Assembly (NCBI RefSeq): GCF_014652215.1
Contig: NZ_BMYJ01000005.1
Location: 250,026 to 314,025 of the forward strand
Direction of reading: 5' to 3'
Source of the DNA: Neogemmobacter tilapiae
GTDB taxonomy: Bacteria; Pseudomonadota; Alphaproteobacteria; Rhodobacterales; Rhodobacteraceae
Length of the DNA stretch: 64,000 nucleotides
A program made the position numbers and the translations under genes. Under the pieces are notes generated by a model. That model was not told where the DNA came from and ran no database searches. It saw only the letters and a list, made by a program, of their open reading frames with translations. Below, piece after piece: positions 55,025 through 64,000 of this stretch (positions within the stretch are counted from its first letter, which is position 1; each line of letters begins with the position of its first letter).

Positions 55025-56026
55025 ATGAGCCTGGATGATGCGTCCGTGAACCCGGCAGACCGGCTGGGCAAAGCCTTGGCGGGTGACATGGCAGCGGTGA
55101 ATACGCTGATCCGCGAACGCATGGCCAGCGAACACGCCCCACGCATCCCCGAGGTGACGGCGCATCTGGTGGAAGCGGGGGGCAAACGCCTGCGGCCCAT
55201 GCTGACCTTGGCGGCGGCGCGGCTGTGTGGCTATGACGGCCCCTATCACGTGCATCTGGCGGCGACGGTGGAGTTCATCCATACGGCGACGCTTTTGCAT
55301 GATGATGTGGTCGATGAAAGCCAGCGGCGGCGGGGGCGGCCAACGGCGAATCTGCTGTGGGACAACAAATCTTCTGTGCTGGTCGGCGATTATCTTTTCG
55401 CGCGGTCGTTCCAGTTGATGACGGAATGCCAGAACCTCGACGTGATGCGGATCCTGTCGAACGCCAGCGCCACGATTGCCGAGGGTGAGGTTCTGCAACT
55501 GACCGCCGCGCAAGACCTGAACACCGATGAAGGCATCTATCTGCAAGTGGTGCGGGGCAAGACAGCGGCGCTTTTCGCGGCGGCGACGGAAGTGGGCGGT
55601 GTGATTGCGGGGGGGTCTGAGGCGCAAGTGCGGGCTTTGGCAGATTATGGCGATGCCTTGGGCATTGCCTTTCAGATCGTGGATGACCTGCTGGATTACG
55701 GCGGGTCGGATGCGACGATTGGCAAGAACACGGGCGATGATTTCCGCGAACGCAAGATGACCCTGCCGGTGATCAAGGCGGTGGCGAAGGCCGATGCCGA
55801 ACAGCGGGCGTTCTGGTCAAGGGTGATTGAGGCGGGCGATCAAAAGGACGGTGATCTGGAACAGGCAATGGCGCTGATGACGGGGCATGGCGCGCTGGAA
55901 TCGGCACGGCAGGATGCGCTGTCATGGGCTGCACGGGCGCAAAAGGCGCTGGAGCCGCTGCCAGCGGGTGATCTGCGTGACATGCTGGCCGATCTGGCGG
56001 GCTATGTCGTGGCGCGGATTTCCTAG
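55025..56026 (+). CDS. ispB: polyprenyl diphosphate synthase
   Basis: 333 residues. The two aspartate-rich motifs of trans-prenyltransferases are present: Leu-His-Asp-Asp-Val-Val-Asp and Gln-Ile-Val-Asp-Asp-Leu-Leu-Asp, with Gly-Gly-Lys-Arg-Leu-Arg-Pro near the start. Builds the long side chain of ubiquinone; chain length (probably C50 in this group) cannot be read directly. GGGGG at 55014-55018 supports ATG 55025. It converges on the amidase gene with a CTAG overlap. Confidence 0.93.
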   Translation: MSLDDASVNPADRLGKALAGDMAAVNTLIRERMASEHAPRIPEVTAHLVEAGGKRLRPMLTLAAARLCGYDGPYHVHLAATVEFIHTATLLHDDVVDESQRRRGRPTANLLWDNKSSVLVGDYLFARSFQLMTECQNLDVMRILSNASATIAEGEVLQLTAAQDLNTDEGIYLQVVRGKTAALFAAATEVGGVIAGGSEAQVRALADYGDALGIAFQIVDDLLDYGGSDATIGKNTGDDFRERKMTLPVIKAVAKADAEQRAFWSRVIEAGDQKDGDLEQAMALMTGHGALESARQDALSWAARAQKALEPLPAGDLRDMLADLAGYVVARIS

Positions 56027-57354
56027 ACCAACGCCCTTTCCGCCGCAGACCCCACGCGCAGCAGCCGCAATTCCTGCCCCGGCCCGGCCATGAAGCTGAT
56101 CCCGCAAGAGGGCTGGCCGGTGGGCAGGGTCAGCACCGCCTGATCCAGCAGATTGCCGATCCGCGTGTTGCGCAGGGCCAGCAGGTTTTCCTGCGCGAAA
56201 TAGCTGGGGTCGGTCAGAAGGCGGTTGGCATCCGGCGGCAGGATGGCCGAGGTCGGCACCAGCACCGCATCAAACCCCGCCACACGGTCATTCCAAATGG
56301 CGCGCAGGCGTTCCAGCTTTTGCCAGCCCAGCACATAATCCATCGCCTTGACCGCCGCCCCCCCACGAAAGCGTTCCAGCACCGGCGGGAACATCTTTTC
56401 CGGCGCGGATTCGATCTTTTCGGCCCAGGTGCCATAGGCTTCGGGCGCGACCAAAGTTCCAGCCAAGGCCAAAGCCTCGGCCACTTCCGGGGCCTTGATC
56501 CGCTCGATCACCGCCCCCGCCCGCGAAAGCCGCACCACCGCATCATCAAAGCCCTTGGCAGGTTCACGACGCAGATCATCCAGCGCCACGGTTTCCAGCA
56601 CCGCAAAACGCATCCCCGCCAGCGAAACCCCTTCCAAATCCGGGGCCTTTTCGCCGCGGAGCAGGGCATGGATTAGCGCCGCATCCTCCACCGTGCGCGC
56701 CAAAGGTCCAATCGTGTCAAAACGCGGGGCCAGCGGCACAACGCCCGCCATCGGCAGGCTGCCCCAGGTCGTCTTCAGCCCCACCAGATCATTCCAGGCC
56801 GAAGGCACCCGCACCGAACCGCCTGTGTCCGAACCAATCCCCCCCGCCGCCAAGCCAAAGGCGACAGAGGCCGCCGCCCCCGAGGATGACCCCCCCGGCA
56901 CCGCGCCCGGAAAATTGCGGTTCGGCGGCGTGGCCGTCACCGGGTTCAGCCCAAGGCCGGAAAAGGCCAGTTCCGTCATATGCGTCTTGCCCAGACAGAC
57001 CGAACCCTGCGCCGTCGCCCGTGCCAGCACTTCCGCATCGCGGTCGGGCACCCGGCCTTTCAGCAGGGCCGAGCCCGCCTCACATCCCGCCCCCGCCGCA
57101 TCGAACAGGTCTTTCCACGACAGCGGCACACCATCCAGCAGACCCAGCCGCTGCCCCGTCTTGGCCCGCCCCGCCGCCGCCAAACCCATCGAACGCGCGC
57201 GGTTTGGCGTGGTGCGCGCATAGATCCGCGCGCCGTCGGGATGGGCGGCGATGGCGTCCAGATAGGCTTCGGTCAGTTCCGCCGGGTTGATCTTGCCCGC
57301 GCCGATGGCCCGCCCCAGTTCCGCCGCCGGTCTCCAAAGCCAGTTCCCGTCCAT
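56023..57354 (-). CDS. amidase signature family enzyme
   Basis: 443 residues. The Ser-cisSer-Lys triad region is intact: Lys in Ser-Trp-Lys-Asp, and the Gly-Gly-Ser-Ser-Ser-Gly...Gly-Ser-Asp-Thr-Gly-Gly-Ser block with both serines. It hydrolyses an amide whose identity is unknown; there are no GatB/GatC partners, so it is not the tRNA amidotransferase. The ATG at 57354 is chosen since the longer frame to 57522 would overlap the divergent monooxygenase gene. Confidence 0.9.
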   Translation of the reverse strand: MDGNWLWRPAAELGRAIGAGKINPAELTEAYLDAIAAHPDGARIYARTTPNRARSMGLAAAGRAKTGQRLGLLDGVPLSWKDLFDAAGAGCEAGSALLKGRVPDRDAEVLARATAQGSVCLGKTHMTELAFSGLGLNPVTATPPNRNFPGAVPGGSSSGAAASVAFGLAAGGIGSDTGGSVRVPSAWNDLVGLKTTWGSLPMAGVVPLAPRFDTIGPLARTVEDAALIHALLRGEKAPDLEGVSLAGMRFAVLETVALDDLRREPAKGFDDAVVRLSRAGAVIERIKAPEVAEALALAGTLVAPEAYGTWAEKIESAPEKMFPPVLERFRGGAAVKAMDYVLGWQKLERLRAIWNDRVAGFDAVLVPTSAILPPDANRLLTDPSYFAQENLLALRNTRIGNLLDQAVLTLPTGQPSCGISFMAGPGQELRLLRVGSAAERALV

Positions 57355-57436
57355 ATGCCCGCCCCATGATTGCAAAGCCACGCTAACCGCCCCGCCTGCC
57401 ATGGACAATCCCGCATCAAGCGCCATAATCAAGCCC

Positions 57437-58660
57437 ATGGAAAACCGTGTTCTGATCGTCGGCGGCGGCTTGAATGGCCCCGCCTTGGCCTTGGCCCTTG
57501 CGGGGGCCGGATTGCCCGTCACGCTGATCGACGCACGCCCCGCCCCCGCCCGCGCCGAGGCTGGGTTTGACGGGCGGGCCTATGCCTTGGCGCTGGCGTC
57601 ACGGCGGTTGTTGCAAGGCATTGGCGTCTGGCCGCAACTGGCCGACAAAGCGCAACCCATCCTTCAGGTCAAAGCCAGCGATGGCCGCGCGGGCGAAGGG
57701 CCAAGCCCCCTGTTCCTGCATTTCGACAGCGCCGAACTGGACGAAGGCGCGATGGGCCATATGGTCGAAGATCGCCACCTTTACGCGGCCTTTCTGGCGC
57801 AGATGCAGGCCAGCCCCGGTATCACCCTTATCCACGGCCAGACCGTTGTGGCGCAGGACATCACGGCCAGCGGGGCGATGGTCACGCTGGCCAATGGCGA
57901 TCAGATTAAGGGGCGTCTGCTGATCGGCTGCGATGGGCGGGGCAGCGGCACGGCCACGCGGGCGGGCTTCCGGCGGCAGGGTTGGGCTTATGGCCAGACC
58001 GCCCTTGTCACCGCCATTCACCACGCCAAGCCCCATCAAGGCATCGCCCAGCAATATTTCATGCCCGAAGGCCCCTTGGCGATCCTGCCCCTGCCCGGCG
58101 GCCATCATTCCAGCATTGTGTGGAGCGAGACCGATGCCCAAGCCCGCGCGATCCAAGCGCTGGATGATGCCGACTACCTGACCGCCCTGCGCCCCCGCTT
58201 CGGCGATTTTCTGGGGGAAGTGGCCTTGGCGGGGGTCCGTTTCACCTATCCGCTGTCATTGTCCCTTGCCGAAAGCTATGTCGCCCCGCGTCTGGCGCTG
58301 GTGGGCGATGCGGCGCATGGCGTGCATCCGATTGCAGGCCAAGGTCTGAACTTGGGCCTACGCGATGTCGGGGCTTTGGCGGAAGTCTTGGTCGAAGCGG
58401 TGCGTCGCGGTGAAGACATTGGCGCGCTAGATGTTTTGGAACGCTATCAAAGCTGGCGGCGCTTTGACGATACGGCGATGGCCTTGGGCATGGACAGCGT
58501 GAACAGGCTGTTTTCTAACGACAACAGCCTGTTGCGCATGGTGCGCGACATCGGCATGGGCGTGATCACCCGCACCCCCGCCCTGCGCCGTGCTGCCATG
58601 CGGCAGGCGGCGGGCCTATCCGGCCCCCTGCCGCGCCTTTTGGCGGGACAGGCGTTATGA
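57437..58660 (+). CDS. UbiH/COQ6-type FAD monooxygenase
   Basis: 407 residues. FAD motifs: Gly-Gly-Gly-Leu-Asn-Gly-Pro near the N terminus, Gly-Cys-Asp-Gly-Arg in the middle and Gly-Asp-Ala-Ala-His-Gly-Val-His-Pro-Ile-Ala-Gly-Gln-Gly. Likely hydroxylates the ubiquinone ring; which carbon is not clear. The polyprenyl synthase gene nearby would supply the same pathway. Ends one base before the convergent pbpC stop. Confidence 0.9.
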   Translation: MENRVLIVGGGLNGPALALALAGAGLPVTLIDARPAPARAEAGFDGRAYALALASRRLLQGIGVWPQLADKAQPILQVKASDGRAGEGPSPLFLHFDSAELDEGAMGHMVEDRHLYAAFLAQMQASPGITLIHGQTVVAQDITASGAMVTLANGDQIKGRLLIGCDGRGSGTATRAGFRRQGWAYGQTALVTAIHHAKPHQGIAQQYFMPEGPLAILPLPGGHHSSIVWSETDAQARAIQALDDADYLTALRPRFGDFLGEVALAGVRFTYPLSLSLAESYVAPRLALVGDAAHGVHPIAGQGLNLGLRDVGALAEVLVEAVRRGEDIGALDVLERYQSWRRFDDTAMALGMDSVNRLFSNDNSLLRMVRDIGMGVITRTPALRRAAMRQAAGLSGPLPRLLAGQAL

Positions 58661-58661
58661 T

Positions 58662-60704
58662 CTAACGCACCTGTACCTTTGCCCTTGCCGAACGCCCCAG
58701 CGCGTCAATCACCGATAGCGTGATAAAACCCCTGCCGGGCAGAGAAAGGATCGTGGCCCTGTCGCGTTGGTCGCGCGCCAAAGGCAGGCCATCAACCAGC
58801 CATGTAAAGGGCGCTTTGCCACCGCGCACGCGCACCAGCAGCCCTTCGGGCAGCAATTCGACCTGTGCACCATCAGGTGGGAAATCCACTGCGGGGGCAT
58901 CGGCGACAACGAAGGCGGCGCTGCGCGAGCGGAATTTCTGCAAGGGCTGAGGAAGCTGAGCGTTGGACAACAACAGCGTTGCGGGCGGCGGCGGGGGGAG
59001 TTGCGCCAGTTCAGGCTTGATCCGCCCCATCACGCGGAACAGCAGGGGTGCAGCGGTTTCGGCGCCAAAGGCCCCCGGTACCGGTGTGCCATCGGCGCGG
59101 CCGAGCCAAACCCCCGCCACGTGCCGCCCGTCAAAACCAATGGCCCAAGCGTCGCGGTGGCCATAGCTGGTGCCGGTCTTATAGGCCAGCCGGTTTTCCG
59201 GCGAGCCGGGCGGCGGGGGCATGCCTGAAAGAATATCCGCGACCTGCCAAGCGGCGACGGCAGAGACCAGCCTTTGGCCCTCTGCGGAGTCCTCCCCCGT
59301 CACATGCAGCGGCAGGGCCACCCCGCCCCGCGCGAGGGCGGCGTAAAGCTGCACCATGTCTTGCAGGCTGACCCCCAGCCCGCCCAAGGCTATCGCCAGA
59401 CCTGGCTTGCCGGGCGGCGGAATTTCATAGCCCATCGCCGCCCGATCCATCGCGGCCAAAAGACGGGCGGGGCCGATGGCATCCACGATCAGCACCACGG
59501 GAATGTTCAGCGACATCTGCAAGGCTTGGCGCATTCGGACCGTGCCGCGATAGTGCTTGTCAAAATTCTGGGGCGCATAGCCACCGATGTTGATCGGCAG
59601 ATCGTCAATCAGGGTTTCGGGATGGGCCAGCCCTTCGTCAAAGGCCAAGGCATAGACCAAGGGTTTCAGGGTGGAACCGGGGCTGCGCAGGGCTTGGGTC
59701 ATATCGACAAAGCCTTGGCGTGCGTCACCCGTGTAGCCCGCCGAACCGACCGAGGCGAGGATTTCGCCGGTTTGGTGATCGGCCACCAGAAGTCCGACTT
59801 GCAAGCGTTCGCCTTGCCCCGCCACCGCCTCGACCGCCAGCTTTTCCAGCTTGGCTTGTAGGGCGGCGTCGATGGTGGTCTCGATCCGCATATCCAAGGG
59901 ATCGGCAGCGCGCAGGCGGTCAGCAAGGTGCGGGGCAAGCTGAGGAAAGGCGCGGCGGGCATCGGGGACGCGTTCGGTCAGGGCGGCTTGGGCTTCGTCA
60001 TCGTCCAGAATGCCGTCGCGCACGGCGCGCAGCAGCACCCTTTCGCGGGCGGCTTTGGCGCGGTCGGTGTGACGATCCGGGCGGCGGCTTTCGGGGGCTT
60101 GGGGGATGGCGACCAGCAGCGCCGCTTCGGCGGTTGTCAAGCGACGGGGTTCCTTGCCAAAATAGGCAAAACTTGCCGCCCTGACCCCTTCCAGATTACC
60201 CCCGAAAGGGGCGAGTTGCAGGTAAAGGTTCAGGATTTCATCCTTGGTCAGCCGCCGTTCCAAGGCCAAAGCCACCCGCATCTGGCGTAGCTTGCCGCCG
60301 ACTTTGCCCGTGCCGCTTTCTTCCAGCAGCCGGGCCACCTGCATCGTCAGCGTCGATCCGCCCGAGACCACCCGCCCATAACGCACCGCCTGCCCAAAGG
60401 CCCGAAGTACGGCCACTGGGTCCACGCCCGCATGGGAATAGAAACGCTTATCCTCGTACCGGATCAGCAGATCCAGATATTCCGAGTCCACCTCACCCAC
60501 CGTCGCGGCCATCCGCCAACGGCCATCGGCGACGGTATAGGCGCGCAGCAGGGAACCATCCCGCGCCCGCACCTCGGGCGAGGTGGCCAAGATCAGAGAA
60601 GGCAGTTCGGTGGCATCCACCCAATCGTCAAAACTGTCACGCGCAAAGGCCGCCACCCAAAGGGTGACGGCCAAGGCAAAATACCAGCGCGCGCGCAACG
60701 TCAT
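58662..60704 (-). CDS. pbpC: penicillin-binding protein 1C
   Basis: 680 residues: one N-terminal membrane helix, a GT51 glycosyltransferase (Glu-Asp-Lys-Arg-Phe-Tyr, Gly-Gly-Ser-Thr-Leu-Thr-Met-Gln), a transpeptidase domain (Ser-Thr-Leu-Lys, Ser-Leu-Asn, Lys-Thr-Gly-Thr) and a C-terminal BiPBP_C domain. Builds peptidoglycan in the periplasm. It overlaps the upstream alpha-2-macroglobulin gene (ATGA), a conserved pair thought to couple wall repair with protease trapping. Confidence 0.95.
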   Translation of the reverse strand: MTLRARWYFALAVTLWVAAFARDSFDDWVDATELPSLILATSPEVRARDGSLLRAYTVADGRWRMAATVGEVDSEYLDLLIRYEDKRFYSHAGVDPVAVLRAFGQAVRYGRVVSGGSTLTMQVARLLEESGTGKVGGKLRQMRVALALERRLTKDEILNLYLQLAPFGGNLEGVRAASFAYFGKEPRRLTTAEAALLVAIPQAPESRRPDRHTDRAKAARERVLLRAVRDGILDDDEAQAALTERVPDARRAFPQLAPHLADRLRAADPLDMRIETTIDAALQAKLEKLAVEAVAGQGERLQVGLLVADHQTGEILASVGSAGYTGDARQGFVDMTQALRSPGSTLKPLVYALAFDEGLAHPETLIDDLPINIGGYAPQNFDKHYRGTVRMRQALQMSLNIPVVLIVDAIGPARLLAAMDRAAMGYEIPPPGKPGLAIALGGLGVSLQDMVQLYAALARGGVALPLHVTGEDSAEGQRLVSAVAAWQVADILSGMPPPPGSPENRLAYKTGTSYGHRDAWAIGFDGRHVAGVWLGRADGTPVPGAFGAETAAPLLFRVMGRIKPELAQLPPPPPATLLLSNAQLPQPLQKFRSRSAAFVVADAPAVDFPPDGAQVELLPEGLLVRVRGGKAPFTWLVDGLPLARDQRDRATILSLPGRGFITLSVIDALGRSARAKVQVR

Positions 60705-63700
60705 GGGGTGACGGTCACCGCCCCCGTTTCACTGCGCGCCCTGAAGTCCGGGCGATACATGTCTTCGACGCTGGCTGCCGGGTGTTTGTAGGTGCCCGGC
60801 GAAATCGCCCGCACCACATAGGCCAATTTGAAGGTCGAATTGTCATAGCGGTCCACCGCCGTCAGGAAGCGTTCCTGCCGGAATTCGCTGTTCTGAACAT
60901 CGGTGATCGCGTCCAGCCAACCGAGGGTCGAGGTGGAGCCCGCCGCCATCAGGTTCGGGTTGTCGATTTCAAACCCGGCGGGCAGCGGATCGTTGACCAT
61001 CAAGCGCGCTTCGCCGCGGCCCCAGGGCGTGACCTCCAGCACCGTGACCATCCGCGTTCCGGCCTTGACCGGCTGCGAAAGGTCCACCGGCTGACCATCC
61101 AGCGTGAAATAGCTGCGGGTGATGGCATAGCCGTTGCCGCCCGCAGGTTCGGGTTCCACCGGGACGCCATAGGTGGTGACCGTCAGATAGGTGTTCGCCT
61201 GACTGTCGTTCTTGATCACCGCCGCCGTTGCAGCGCCCGCGTCCAGCACGCGGACCAAAGGCCCATTGGCGGGTTTGCCGTCGATGGTCACGCCCTCTAG
61301 CCCCGGCCCATCCAGAAGCGCATTCGTCGCCAGCAAAGCCCATGTCGCCTCTTGCGTCGAAAGGTAGTCGCCTTGCCGGGCCAGCCGTTCAGTCAAGGCG
61401 GTGGCATCGACGGCTTTTGTCCCTGCCTCCAAAGCCAAGGCCAGAACGGCCGCAGAATCACGATAGTTGGTGCCGTAATCTGCGCGGAAGATCTGTTCCT
61501 TTTCCGCCGTCGCCAAAGCATCCAGCTTCGCCGCCGCGCGGGTGAACATCGCATCGGCGCGGGGTTGATCGCCATAGGATGCGAGCGCCGCGCCCAGTTG
61601 GGCCTGGGCCAAGGCCGTGCTGAAGGCATCTGGCTTCACATCGGCATAGTAACGCAGATCACCGACCGCCGCTGCCCCTTCGCGGGCCAGAACCATCAAA
61701 GCATAGGCCAGCGCCTCACCCCCCTGATCGAATTCGGGGTGATAGTTCACCTGATTGCGCAGGTTGTCCAAAGCGTTGCGGAAAGCGACATCCGGCACGG
61801 TGAAGCCTTGGGCGCGGGCACGGGACAGGAAGTCAGTGACATAGGCATCCAGCCACATATCGCCCGAATAGGCATACCACAGGCCAAAGGCCCCTTCAGC
61901 GGTCTGGTTTTGAAGGATTTCGGTGATCGCCTGATCAACGCGAACGCGGATATTCTCCGCCCCCTTCAACTGCATCGCCTGCGCCACCTGATCGAAATAC
62001 AGCAGTGGCAGGGCCTTTGATGTCATCTGTTCGGTGCAGCCATAGGGATACTGATCCAAGGCCTGCAAAAGCCCCGGCGCGTTCAGTTTCGCAATCGGCC
62101 CCACCGCAAGCGTGGCCTTGCCCGATCCGGGCAGCATCCCGGCAAACACATCGGGACCAAAGGTAAAGGTTTGGCCCTTGGCCAGATCAAAGCGGCTGAT
62201 GCGGGCAATGATCGGATCGTTCGCTTGCACGGGCACGGTCAGATCTTTCTTCAGAACCTTGCCGTCGGGCGTGGTCAGGCTGATCGTGATGGTCTGGTTG
62301 CCCACATCGCCAGCCGTCACCGGAACCTCGATCACCGCTTTGCCCTTGTCGGCCAGATCAACCCCCGAAGGAGCCGTTCCAAGCGTCAAACCATTGGCCG
62401 TCACGTCAAGCCCCATGCGGCCCGAAGGGCCTGTGGCGTGGACAACTTCCAACAGCAGACGCGAGGTATCGCCCGGGGCCATGAAACGCGGAACAGAGGC
62501 CGTTACCACCACCGGATCGCGGACGAAGACATCCTTTTCGGCCTGTCCGACGCCCTTGCCCGACCAAGCCACCGCCATGACGCGGACGGTGCCGTTGAAG
62601 GAAGGCATGTCGAACTTGGCACGAGCATAGCCGTCTTCGGTCACCGCCACAGGGCCAGAGAAATAGGCCACCAGTTCCTCTGTCGGCGGCGGCGCTTCGG
62701 CCCCCGCTTGCAGACCCGCATCGCCACCGGAACGAACTGTACCCTCGGCCCCGTTCAGCCCGTCGATCAGACGGCCATAAACGTCACGAATGCCGACGCC
62801 CAACTTGCGCTGGCCGAAATAATAATCGGAGGGATTGGGGCTTTCAAAGCCCGTCAGGTTCAGGATGCCGACATCGACGGCGGCGATGGTGACATAGGCA
62901 TGATCGCCGGGTTCGACGCCATCGACCTTGACAGCCACGTCGAACGGGCCGCGCGGCGCGACCTCATCCGGCATTTCCACCGTTGCGGACAACCGCCGCG
63001 CACCCGGATCAATGCTGGCATAGGTCAGCCCCAAGGCCCGCGCCGGATTGCGGCCAGCGGCCACATCCATCGGACGGATGGCGGAAACGGTGACGTAGAC
63101 CCCCGCGCCCCATTCATCGGTCACGGGGAGCGGGATCAGGTTTTCCCCTTCCTTCACTTGCACCGCCTGCATCGACACAAGGCGGTTCGACAGAACCGTC
63201 ACCAGCGCCGTCCCAGCCGCACGCGGCACGACACGCAGGTTTGCGGTTTCGCCCGGTTTGTAGGCCGGTTTGTCCAGAGACAATTCCAGCGTATCGGGTG
63301 TGGCACTGGCATCGGCGGGCGCATACCAACCCGCCCAGAAAGTGGTTGAAGCCGAAAGAGGCGCATCGCCCACGGTGCGTTCAACGACCAATTCATATTC
63401 GCCCCATTCCACCGCCGCTGCGATTTCGGTGGGTGCGGTGCCAATGTCAGCCACGCCTTCGGCTTTCAGTTCGCGGGTGACGACAGGCTCCCACGACCAG
63501 TTGCCATAGTTCTGATACCATTGATAATGCGTATCAATCCGGTTCAGCCGCCATTTCACCTGCATCGCCGTGGGCGCAAGACCCGCGTCCAGCGCCATCA
63601 GGCTGAACCGCGCCTCGGTGCCTTCGGGGACCACGTCATCGAACAAAAGCTTGATACCGATCAGATCGGTTCCCGGTGCCAGCGTTCGGCTTTCGCGCCG

Positions 63701-64000
63701 TTCCACCGGACGACCGGAGCCTTCTGCAACACGCACGTTGAAGTTCGCGGTGAAGGGGCCAGCACCTTCGGGCAGTTCCGGCAGGAAGGTGCTGATCACC
63801 GCATTGCCCTGTTCATCGGTGACATAACCGCCGTCGAAGGACTGCATCAGCCCATAGCTGGCGCTGTCGTGCTTGCCAAAGCTGTATCCGGGGTAATCTG
63901 GCAACTCGCTGGTGGGGGTCAGATAAACCTCGCCCTCAATGTTCAGCCCGGCCCCCGGCGCGCCGAACAGATATTTCGCAGCGACGGTCAGTTCCGGCGT
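60701..64000 (-). CDS. bacterial alpha-2-macroglobulin (partial, 5' end outside window)
   Basis: At least 1,099 residues; the reading frame stays open to base 64000, so the signal peptide and first domains are outside. The sequence shows MG-type beta domains, then the thioester motif Gly-Cys-Thr-Glu-Gln (near 62,025-62,045) that covalently traps proteases, and the alpha/alpha thioester domain after it. It is the YfhM type that pairs with PBP1C and is expected to protect the periplasm when the outer membrane is breached. Apparent starts inside the window (for example TTG at 63904) are internal. Confidence 0.93.
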   Translation of the reverse strand, partial: TPELTVAAKYLFGAPGAGLNIEGEVYLTPTSELPDYPGYSFGKHDSASYGLMQSFDGGYVTDEQGNAVISTFLPELPEGAGPFTANFNVRVAEGSGRPVERRESRTLAPGTDLIGIKLLFDDVVPEGTEARFSLMALDAGLAPTAMQVKWRLNRIDTHYQWYQNYGNWSWEPVVTRELKAEGVADIGTAPTEIAAAVEWGEYELVVERTVGDAPLSASTTFWAGWYAPADASATPDTLELSLDKPAYKPGETANLRVVPRAAGTALVTVLSNRLVSMQAVQVKEGENLIPLPVTDEWGAGVYVTVSAIRPMDVAAGRNPARALGLTYASIDPGARRLSATVEMPDEVAPRGPFDVAVKVDGVEPGDHAYVTIAAVDVGILNLTGFESPNPSDYYFGQRKLGVGIRDVYGRLIDGLNGAEGTVRSGGDAGLQAGAEAPPPTEELVAYFSGPVAVTEDGYARAKFDMPSFNGTVRVMAVAWSGKGVGQAEKDVFVRDPVVVTASVPRFMAPGDTSRLLLEVVHATGPSGRMGLDVTANGLTLGTAPSGVDLADKGKAVIEVPVTAGDVGNQTITISLTTPDGKVLKKDLTVPVQANDPIIARISRFDLAKGQTFTFGPDVFAGMLPGSGKATLAVGPIAKLNAPGLLQALDQYPYGCTEQMTSKALPLLYFDQVAQAMQLKGAENIRVRVDQAITEILQNQTAEGAFGLWYAYSGDMWLDAYVTDFLSRARAQGFTVPDVAFRNALDNLRNQVNYHPEFDQGGEALAYALMVLAREGAAAVGDLRYYADVKPDAFSTALAQAQLGAALASYGDQPRADAMFTRAAAKLDALATAEKEQIFRADYGTNYRDSAAVLALALEAGTKAVDATALTERLARQGDYLSTQEATWALLATNALLDGPGLEGVTIDGKPANGPLVRVLDAGAATAAVIKNDSQANTYLTVTTYGVPVEPEPAGGNGYAITRSYFTLDGQPVDLSQPVKAGTRMVTVLEVTPWGRGEARLMVNDPLPAGFEIDNPNLMAAGSTSTLGWLDAITDVQNSEFRQERFLTAVDRYDNSTFKLAYVVRAISPGTYKHPAASVEDMYRPDFRARSETGAVTVTP

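Overview
The window is GC-rich chromosomal DNA from an alphaproteobacterium, most likely a member of the Rhodobacterales. The evidence is the Bzt-type glutamate/glutamine/aspartate/asparagine ABC transporter, an ATP12 chaperone gene, the infA-maf-RNase E/G-yacG string, the phaA-phaB pair and strong GC bias at third codon positions. Genes are dense, and many neighbours overlap by ATGA or TGATG junctions.

Layout. 1-2847: end of a probable carbonic anhydrase gene, a small hypothetical gene, an M17 aminopeptidase and an NlpC/P60 peptidase. 2844-5208 (minus): 5-oxoprolinase operon pxpA-pxpB-pxpC. 5495-24607 (plus): an alginate-like exopolysaccharide locus. It starts with an RTX beta-helix protein and a LuxR-type regulator, then algD, alg8, alg44, algA-like, algG-like, algI, algJ, a Sel1 protein, algX, algF, a very large Sel1 (algK-like) protein and an algL-like gene, closed by a strong hairpin. 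24637-26420: divergent SDR and AraC genes around a nested-palindrome operator. 26462-28033: a PstS-like/OmpA fusion. 28361-35334: a 2,231-residue SpvB/FG-GAP/RHS polymorphic toxin ending in a WHH nuclease domain, followed by its probable immunity gene, both AT-rich at the variable end. 35986-38117: tRNA-Phe, yacG, RNase E/G, maf, infA. 38298-42980: bztDCBA. 43195-49762: ATP12, RluA-type synthase, fluoride channel, the ligase-associated repair pair pdeM and Lhr-type helicase, a DUF2087 gene and tag. 49855-56026: an EAL protein, phaA-phaB, an EamA exporter, small DUF465 and DUF2007 genes, a TrmN6-type methylase and a polyprenyl diphosphate synthase. 56023-64000: an amidase, a UbiH-type monooxygenase, and penicillin-binding protein 1C with an alpha-2-macroglobulin (cut by the window edge).

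The most interesting region is the exopolysaccharide locus. Precursor synthesis (AlgD), polymerisation (Alg8) and O-acetylation (AlgI/J/X/F) keep their key catalytic residues. Four other components look changed at their signature residues: Alg44 lacks the RxxxR and DxSxxG c-di-GMP motifs of PilZ; the isomerase half of the AlgA-like protein lacks the histidine-rich metal site; the AlgG-like helix lacks DPHD; the AlgL-like protein has Leu where the lyase has its catalytic His. No AlgE-type outer-membrane barrel is present. I infer a divergent, probably non-epimerised and acetylated polymannuronate system whose control differs from Pseudomonas. A GCAATGCGGC-type motif upstream of both the LuxR gene and algD may be the regulator's site. 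All functional calls rest on reading motifs by eye, without database searches.
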